From Lamellibrachia columna (taxonomy: Eukaryota > Annelida > Polychaeta > Sabellida > Siboglinidae): 64,000 bases of DNA. Positions 53,501 to 62,500 of this stretch are shown here, in pieces. The notes below the pieces were generated by a model. That model made no database searches and had not been told where the DNA came from. It saw only the letters and a program-made list of their open reading frames with translations. The DNA lies in assembly GCA_963662155.1 (NCBI GenBank), contig OY759262.1, forward strand, positions 14,070,782-14,134,781. Direction: 5' to 3'. The position numbers and the translations under genes are program-made. Position 1 is the first letter of the stretch. Every line of letters begins with the position of its first letter.

Positions 53501-56500
53501 ATTGCCTTTCTATTGTGAGAGCTATACTGTGTATGCAAGGTATGGCAGCATATTTTAGAAGTCAGTCAAGAGGAATGTGTTTCAAAACTTTTTGCTGCCG
53601 TTCTAAGCTGGAGCAAATCTATTCACTCTTAATTGCTGCAGTTCACTCAGCAGTCAAACTGAGTACCTGGCTGTAGGCAGTGATCAAATTATATAACTGA
53701 ACAAACAGTAATTACAGTGTAGCTGACTGGAGAAACTGAGTTGGTGTTTGGGTGAACAGGTCTAACAGTTTGGGGGAGGGCAGGGGTGTAAAACACCTAG
53801 ATTTATCATAATGCTGTGTATATAAAATGTTTGTGACTTGCATGACTGATGTGATATGCTGATGTGAATGTTGTGTTGCAGAGGTTAAAGGCCCTGGATG
53901 ACGGCTGGGAGGATGTGCAGAGGATGTGGGAGAATAAGCAGCAGCTGCTCTCACAGAGTCTCAACCTCCAGGTCAGTAGGCTCACATTCATGCACATGTT
54001 GATACAGTAAAATGGCATACTTGATTGTGAGAAGCATTTGAAAGCAAGAGGTATTAGTGAGAGAGCAAGAGGCATTAGTGAGAGAGCAAGAGGCATTAGT
54101 GAGAGAGCAAGAGGTATTAGTGAGAGAGCAAGAGGTATTAGTGAGAGAGCAAGAGGTATTAGTGAGAGAGCAAGAGGCATTAGTGAGAGAGCAAGAGGCA
54201 TTAGTGAGAGAGCAAGAGGAATTAGTGAGAGAGCAAGAGGCATTAGTGAGAGAGCAAGAGGCATTAGTGAGAGAGCAAGAGGCATTAGTGAGAGAGCAAG
54301 AGGCATTAGTGAGAGAGCAAGAGGCATTAGTGAGAGAGCAAGAGGTATTAGTGAGAGAGCAAGAGGTATTAGTGAGAGAGCAAGAGGTATTAGTGAGAGA
54401 GCAAGAGGTATTAGTGAGAGAGCAAGAGGCATTAGTGAGAGAGCAAGAGGCATTAGTGAGAGAGCAAGAGGCATTAGTGAGAGAGCAAGAGGCATTAGTG
54501 AGAGAGCAAGAGGTATTAGTGAGAGAGCAAGAGGTATTAGTGAGAGAGCAAGAGGTATTAGTGAGAGAGCAAGAGGTATTAGTGAGAGAGCAAGAGGTAT
54601 TAGTGAGAAGTTCCCTAGTGAAAAGGCAATTTTGCGTATATTGGGATGTGATGAGAAACTACCTGAGGCCAGTTTTACTTCTAACAGAAACAGAAATAAT
54701 AGTCTGTCACTCAGTTGTGAAGGTAACCTAACTTGTTTGTTGCTAGCTGTGGTTATTTTGGGGTAACAACATGACATTTTATAATATATTGCTTAAAATC
54801 TATTGTAGATGTTTATGCGCGATGCGAAGCAGGCTGAAGTGTTGCTGAGTCAGCAGGACAACGTTCTGTCGAAGGAGGAAGTGCCGGTCAGTTTCTCCCA
54901 TTGTTCATGCTTAGAATTAGCAAAGTTGAAATTGTGCTGTGTAGATTAGAGAGCATTCTAATGGTTGTTATTGCCTCAGTAGAACAATCATTGGGTATGT
55001 AATCAAGGTTATGTTATGTTGCATTGTTTTGTGTTTTTGCTACTTTATTTTGAATTTGCCATTTTTTTAGGTCAGCCATTTTTGTTGCTGATTTACACAG
55101 TTATTTATGTGATGGTTCACACAGGCAGATTGTTATGGCATTAGACACAAAATCTGACATAAATTTCAATTGCTGTCTTCTAACTCAATATTGATTCTTT
55201 GATGTGTCTTGTTTGAACCTGTAAAAAAACAAGAGGTCATGTGGTCTGCATAAAGTATTATAACTCTGTTGAGACAGTGCTATCAGATGCTGAATTTTCA
55301 GTCTCGTCAAACCATGTTGTATTCTATGGGTTGGGGTTTTGTCGTCTAGTTCTGATACATTCTAAATTAATTTGCACAAGTTTGGCATTTCTCTGAACTG
55401 TGTCAATGAGCAGTGTAGGATGTTAGTGACGCTGCCTAGATGCTCACTGGCTTGTGCCATTTTCTCACCTAGACAACTCCTGGACAGGACCGCCAGGTAA
55501 CACCAGTGTGACCGTGTGCTGCTAGAGCTCTAGATCTCCGTATCAGTGTAGCGTTGTTGTTATTGCATGTCCAATACCTGCTGACCAACGTACACTCAAT
55601 AGATAACCCTGGTAGGATGGCGAGATATTTGACGCGTCATGAGGGACGTTCTCACTGCGGCACTGTGTGGCTTTGTGTTGGTGTAATGAGTGTAATGGGT
55701 GGTACCTCAAGTAAGACTGCGCATGTAAAGTTGATAACGGTGTTGCTTCTGTTGAAAAGTTGATAACAGTGTTGCGTCTGTTGCTAAACAAGTGAGGGTG
55801 TGTATGCAAAAATACTATGCATGTTGCATGGTCGTGTGCACATTGAGGTAAGGGCACACAGTTGATGAGGTGTGTCACTCATGTTCTGCCTCCCTGTAAT
55901 CGTTGTTTGTAACGCCATGAAGCATGTTGATGTTGTGTCTGAATGCCAAGGATTCTGTGTAGTGTAACTTCATCACCCGTACGTGTGTTTGCTGGTAGAA
56001 CATCTCAATCAAAAGAAACATAGCCTCGTTCACATTGAGTATGGCTGGCTGTGTGTATAACTCTGCTCGACTCAGTACTACACATGTGTACACAATGTCA
56101 TGTTTGAGTGTTTTGGATGAGCTGAAGCTCCTAGATGTTGTAAGCCACTAATCAGGAATAATTTCACTTTCTAAATTGCATAGATATTTGCCACTGGATA
56201 TGTGAATTTGCCTAGATTTGCAAAATCTAATGATTATCAACACAAACTACCATGGGGGGGGGTAGACATTAAAAAAAATTCTCATTGCATGCAGTTAAGT
56301 GAATTCCTCTTATCTTGTGATTTACTGCTTTGATTTAACCTAACATTACTATACTGTCAGCACTGAGGCTGACTAACATGTTTCTACCCTGTGATCTATA
56401 CTGTCAGCACTGAGGCTGACTAACATGTTTCTACCCTGTGATCTATACTGTCAACACTGAGGCTGACTAACATGTTTCTACCCTGTGATCTATACTGTCA

Positions 56501-59500
56501 GCACTGAGGCTGACTAACATGTTTCTACCCTGTGATCTATACTGTCAGCACTGAGGCTGACTAACATGTTGCTACCCTGTGATCTATACTGTCAACACTG
56601 AGGCTGACTAACATGTTTCTACCCTGTGATCTATACTGTCAGCACTGAGGCTGACTAACATGTTTCTACCCTGTGATCTATACTGTCAGCACTGAGGCTG
56701 ACTAACATGTTTCTACCCTGTGATCTATACTGTCAGCACTGAGGCTGACTAACATGTTTCTACCCTGTGATCTATACTGTCAGCACTGAGGCTGACTAAC
56801 ATGTTTCTACCCTGTGATCTATACTGTCAGCACTGAGGCTGACTAACATGTTTCTACCCTGTGATCTATACTGTCAGCACTGAGGCTGACTAACATGTTT
56901 CTACCCTGTGATCTATCAAGCATGTGTGTTTTAACAACAGCTGACAGCTGCAAGACTGGCTGTGACTTGTTCGGTTGAGGCATCCTACAACGTATGGACT
57001 GATAACGTGAGGTGTTGTGTGTTGTGCAGACAACTCTTGAGAGTGCGGAGAACCTGATCAAGAAGCATGAGGCATTCATCACGACGCTTGACACAAATGA
57101 CGAGAAGATCAATGCCGTGCTACAGTTTGGCAACAGACTGTTTGATGAAAACCACTATGCATCCGAGCGCATCAAGTTTAAAATTGATAGCATTGAGGAA
57201 AGGTGAGTGGTGGTTGGATCTTGTGGAGCAATCTTGACTGCAACCTTTGATTATATAAAATAGGTTTTAATGCAGAATTTTGTAGATAATAAGAAAATAA
57301 TATTGTGTAAACAGACATCACAACAGAGTAGTAAAGACAAAATCTGACATTTAGTTATAGTGACAGGAAAATGACTTAACAAATTCACAAAAAAAGGTGA
57401 TATTTCACAGAAAAGTGATGGCTCAGTATAACACTACAAGTTCCAGGAGCCCACATCTGCAAAGACAGTACAAACTGAAACTTATTTTGTCATTACACAC
57501 AGTCTGCAGCATATTGTATAATCAGTCTTAGTTGTCGTTTTCACCTATGACACTAACCTGGTTTCAGTGCTACGCCAACAATATTTATAAGCAGTTGTGT
57601 CGCCCACTAGTGGTGTAGCCATGCAGTATGAGTGTAGTCGTCAGTTGTGTCGCCCACTAGTGGTGTAGCCATGCAGTATGAGTGTAGTAGTCAGTTGTGT
57701 CGCCCACTAGTGGTGTAGCCATGCAGTATGAGTGTAGTAGTCGGTTGTGTCGCCCACTAGTGGTGTAGCCATGCAGTATGAGTGTAGTAGTCGGTTGTGT
57801 CGCCTACTAGTGGTGTAGCCATGCAGTATGAGTGTAGTAGTCGGTTGTGTCACCCACTAGTGGTGTAGCCATGCAGTATGAGTGTAGTAGTCGGTTGTGT
57901 CGCCCACTAGTGGTGTAGCCATGCAGTATGAGTGTAGTAGTCGGTTGTGTCGCCCACTAGTGGTGTAGCCATGCAGTATGAGTGTAGTAGTCAGCTGTGT
58001 CGCCCACTAGTGGTGTAGCCATGCAGTATGAGTGTAGTCGTCAGTTGTGTCGCCCACTAGTGGTGTAGCCATGCAGTATGAGTGTAGTAGTCAGTTGTGT
58101 CGCCCACTAGTGGTGTAGCCATGCAGTATGAGTGTAGTAGTCGGTTGTGTCGCCCACTAGTGGTGTAGCCATGCAGTATGAGTGTAGTAGTCGGTTGTGT
58201 CGCCCACTAGTGGTGTAGCCATGCAGTATGAGTGTAGTAGTCGGTTGTGTCGCCCACTAGTGGTGTAGCCATGCAGTATGAGTGTAGTAGTCAGCTGTGT
58301 CGCCCACTAGTGGTGTAGCCATGCAGTATGAGTGTAGTAGTCAGTTGTGTCGCCCACTAGTGGTGTAGCCATGCAGTATGAGTGTAGTAGTCAGTTGTGT
58401 CGCCTACTAGTGGTGTAGCCATGCAGTATGAGTGTAGTAGTCAGCTGTATGTATCAATATGTTCTGTTACAGACGCAGCAGTAATCGACGTCGTGCCTAT
58501 GAGCAGCTAGAGCGACTCAAAGATGCCATGCAAGTGCAGAAATTCCTTCAGAACTGTGATGAGGTGACGATTGTTTTCTTTACATGTAAATGACACAACT
58601 GAAGCCTGACTTTACTGCTCAGTAATTGTATGTAATTGAAATTTGAATTCTGATCTGGTGATGATTAGCGTTATTTTTAAGGGTTCACTTGCAGTGGTTA
58701 TATTACATTCAAATCTGAACATGATGGTATCTGTAGAGACTAAAACTAATTGAATATTCAACAAAAGAATGTGAGGTATACTTGTCATAAACACAACTGA
58801 ATATTCAACAAAAGAATAAGAAATATATTTGACATAACAGAACCGAATAATTTTTGCAGAAACAAATTAAATTGATGAGATATTAGATCAAGATGTATTT
58901 TACCAGGTGCTTACAAAGGGTACCTGATATAAGTAAAGATCTATAAACATTTAGTTGTATTTACTGTGGATAATTGATGGATAATTCAGTATGAAATATT
59001 GCAAACACTAATGAAAACATCTAACCTGTTGTGTGGTTGTTGTTGTAGCTGAACGACTGGCTGTCAAATCTTGCAAACACTAATGAAAACATCTAACCCG
59101 TTGTGTGGTTGTTGTAGCTGAACGACTGGCTGTCAGAGAAGATGATCGCAGCCCAGGATGAGACATACAGAGATGCAAAGAACATCCACAGCAAGTACCG
59201 TCGCCACCAAGCTTTCGAGTCCGAGATTGCGTCTAACAAGGACAGGCTGGTGAAGCTGCAGCAGGTACTGTGGCGATCCTAGACTACATCTATCAGTGGG
59301 CAAGACAACACTATACAGACTTCTTCAGACAATTTAAAATTGTAAATGCTCACATTTGCATTCATTTGGGTAACTTGCCAAGGTGTAAGTAGCCTTGTGT
59401 CATATAGAGGTAGGCTGCACATGGGCACTTGCCTTTTTTTAAATTTCAGTTCAGCTGAACATAAATTAATTTAACAGTTTGTTCGATGATTTCATAACAA

Positions 59501-62500
59501 CTAAATAACCAATTTGCACATAGTCGATCTAGATAGGTTCAGTTATTGTGTGAAATACGTCTGGAATTAGTTATTATGTGAGATGTCTGAAATGAGATGA
59601 GATTCTTCATTTCACCTTGCACTGTGTTGTGCCCAGGAGGGTGAGGAGTTGATGAGAGAGAAGCCAGACATGACCCCCATCGTGGAACCGAAGCTGGCCG
59701 AGCTCAACCAGCAGTGGCAGGAGCTCGAGGACACAACACAACAGAAGGGACAGAAGTTGTTTGATGCCAACCGTCACATCCTGTACGAGCAGAGCTGTGA
59801 CGACATCGATGGCTGGATTAGTGAGCTCGAGACCCAGATCGTCACCGAGGATGTCGGTCACGATCTCACCACCGTCAATCTGCTTGTGCAGAAACAGAAC
59901 GTAAGTAACCTGGTTGGGGAATATAAAGCAGCAAATTTTAATGGTGGTTTTCAGTTGGTTACTAAGTTGAAGGTTGTTCTTATGCAGGTGTATGACTGCC
60001 AGCGTCAAGGGATCAAAGTTGGGCTTTCGAAAAAATTCTATCCATGTATAAGATTAAAACTTCACGCAAAAGTGGAATGGAATTGGGTGTTCAATTGAGA
60101 ATATTTAGGAATTTCTTCTTTTTTATTTATTAATATTGGTCGTAATATGCTCACATTACTCTTTATGGTGTTCATAATGTGCACCAGACTAATATTACTT
60201 GTAATGCAAAACGTTCTAGAATATAAAAATTCGAAACACATTATTTGGGAATCCATCATACGCAAAGAGGATAATAAATAGAGACAGTGAAGTGAGTGAA
60301 GTAATGATTTCACTTGTTGTGTAGATCTTGGAGAGTCAGATGAAGATCAAACAGCAGCAGGTGGGAGAGCTGGAGAGTCAGGCCTCACACCTCAAGCAGC
60401 TGGATCCCGATCAGGAGGAGACCATCACTGCCAAGAAACAACATGTCGAGGAGAGGTACTAACTGCTATTGTTATACTGACGTTTGAAGTCTTGTGGTGT
60501 TGATTATTCTGCTCATAGTTGATGAGATTCTAGTTATTCTGGGTGTGTGGATTTTGCATTTTAGGTATTCTTCTTACTGTCTTGGTTTGTATTACCAGAT
60601 CATGAATAGCAGACACTTGTCTGGATATGATATACAACTGTTATTACAATAATAAAAGGACATAGTAGCCTTTCTCTTATGAAACTGAACAACTACCAGT
60701 CAAGATGGCGACATAAACACAAATCAACATCATACTGGCATGGTTGGCCTTTTGTAGGGTTACCAACATTGGAAGTAATGCAATAAGTATATTTACTAAA
60801 AACTTGCGTTGAAGGATGGTGTAAGTGCAGTGCAGCTTAGTAGGCTTTATGTGAAATTTAGGTAACATTATTCATGCATAGGGCATATTTAAACTTCTAA
60901 ATGCAGTCGGTGCTATTGTAAGCACTACTTTCTAACTCTGAATGGATTGACGTTATGGTTTCTTGGAATGTATATTTTGACATAATTTTAACCTATCAGT
61001 TTATATGAAATATTCAAAGAGCAAACCACAGTTTCCTCGGAGGTAAATGTAAGTCACAGTGCTTTAGAACTGTTATATTTTTAGACAGTCGAATGAACTG
61101 TCTTCGTTGTACATAGGTTCGCGAAGGTGCTTGAGCCTCTGATCGTGCGACGCTCGCAGCTTGAGAAAGCAAAGATGGTGCACCAGTTCCTGCGAGACCT
61201 GGAGGATGAAAAACTGTGGGTGGCCGAGAAGATGCCCCAAGCCACCTCCACCAACTATGGCAACAGTCTGCTCAGTGTGCAGATGCTGCAGAAGAAGAAC
61301 CGGTCGCTGCGCAACGAGATCGACAACCACCGGCCGTATCTGGAGAGCATCCTCGAGACCGGGCAGGGGCTCATTGACAGTGAGCACCCCCTGGCGGATG
61401 ACTTCCAGAACAACATGGACGAACTGAAGCAGATGTGGGAGGAACTCGATAAGGCGGTGGAGTACCGCCGCGAGCAGCTTGTTCTGTCGGAGATCGCACA
61501 GCAAGTATGTACTGCGCACGAAATCACTTTTGGGGGAAGATAAGAATGTTGTCTACTTTTCTTTGGAATTATCGCCGTATCTGGGAGGTATACATTTTTT
61601 TTCACTGTTTCTGTATGGTGCTTTTGAAAATGTATGTTGCTGAAATGGGCACATAGAGTATTAACTTGTAACGTGGGTTTGGGTCTTGGTACTCAACAGA
61701 GGAATTCTTAGATAATGTAAACACAATGAACAGTTAAAGTCTGTATGAATAATTTGTATGTGATTTTATTGTGTTTGTTAGAAAGCACAAATATCTGTCA
61801 GGAGCACGCCGCACATAGATATACATTTATGGGAGTTTTGTCAGTGTGTCAATGGTTTGTTCATTTATTTAGTAGTCTTGCTTGAAATATTGGCAGTATT
61901 GCTATGATTCTTGCTACATACAGGCAGATACGTTATTCTTGTACACATATTCAGATTGAACACATTTTAAGGGATGACCTCAAAATATTGGTGAAAGTGA
62001 TGTAGTTAACCTTAACCTTAACCCAACCACACGAAGCTTTGAATTACATCCACCTGTGTATATCTGTGAAAATGTTCTTCTTGCTGTAGCAATGTTTATA
62101 TTCAACCATCACAACCCAAAACTGCTTGGATGTGCTGAAAGTCGGCACCTTATGGACTGTGATCAGAAAATTATTGCTTTTTTGGAAAATACATCGAGGA
62201 ACAACGCTAAAGAAAACAGCTGCTAACCCTCAGCCACCACCCCAATGAAACCAGTTTCATGTAGTGTCGTATATTGATGTTTGGACATCATCCCTAGGCT
62301 TGGGTAAATTTTTCCGTTGTCACATCCGACCGACCTGTGACCTGTGTCCATCACTGATTGCAGTACTTTTTCGATGCCGCGGAGGCTGAGGCGTGGATGA
62401 GTGAGCAGGAGTTGTACATGATGAGTGATGACCGCGCCAAGGATGAGATGGGCGCTACCAACATGCTGAAGAAACATGGCAGTCTTGAGAAGACAGTCGA

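Noticed and set aside
54038..54777. ORFs of 242 and 224 codons (plus) and 323 codons (minus)
   Set aside because: Products of the 21-bp minisatellite in spectrin intron 21; the coding frame from exon 21 stops before it.
59049..59069. Start of exon 25 at the first acceptor
   Set aside because: Reading from here reaches an in-frame stop after 15 codons; the second copy at 59118 continues the spectrin frame.
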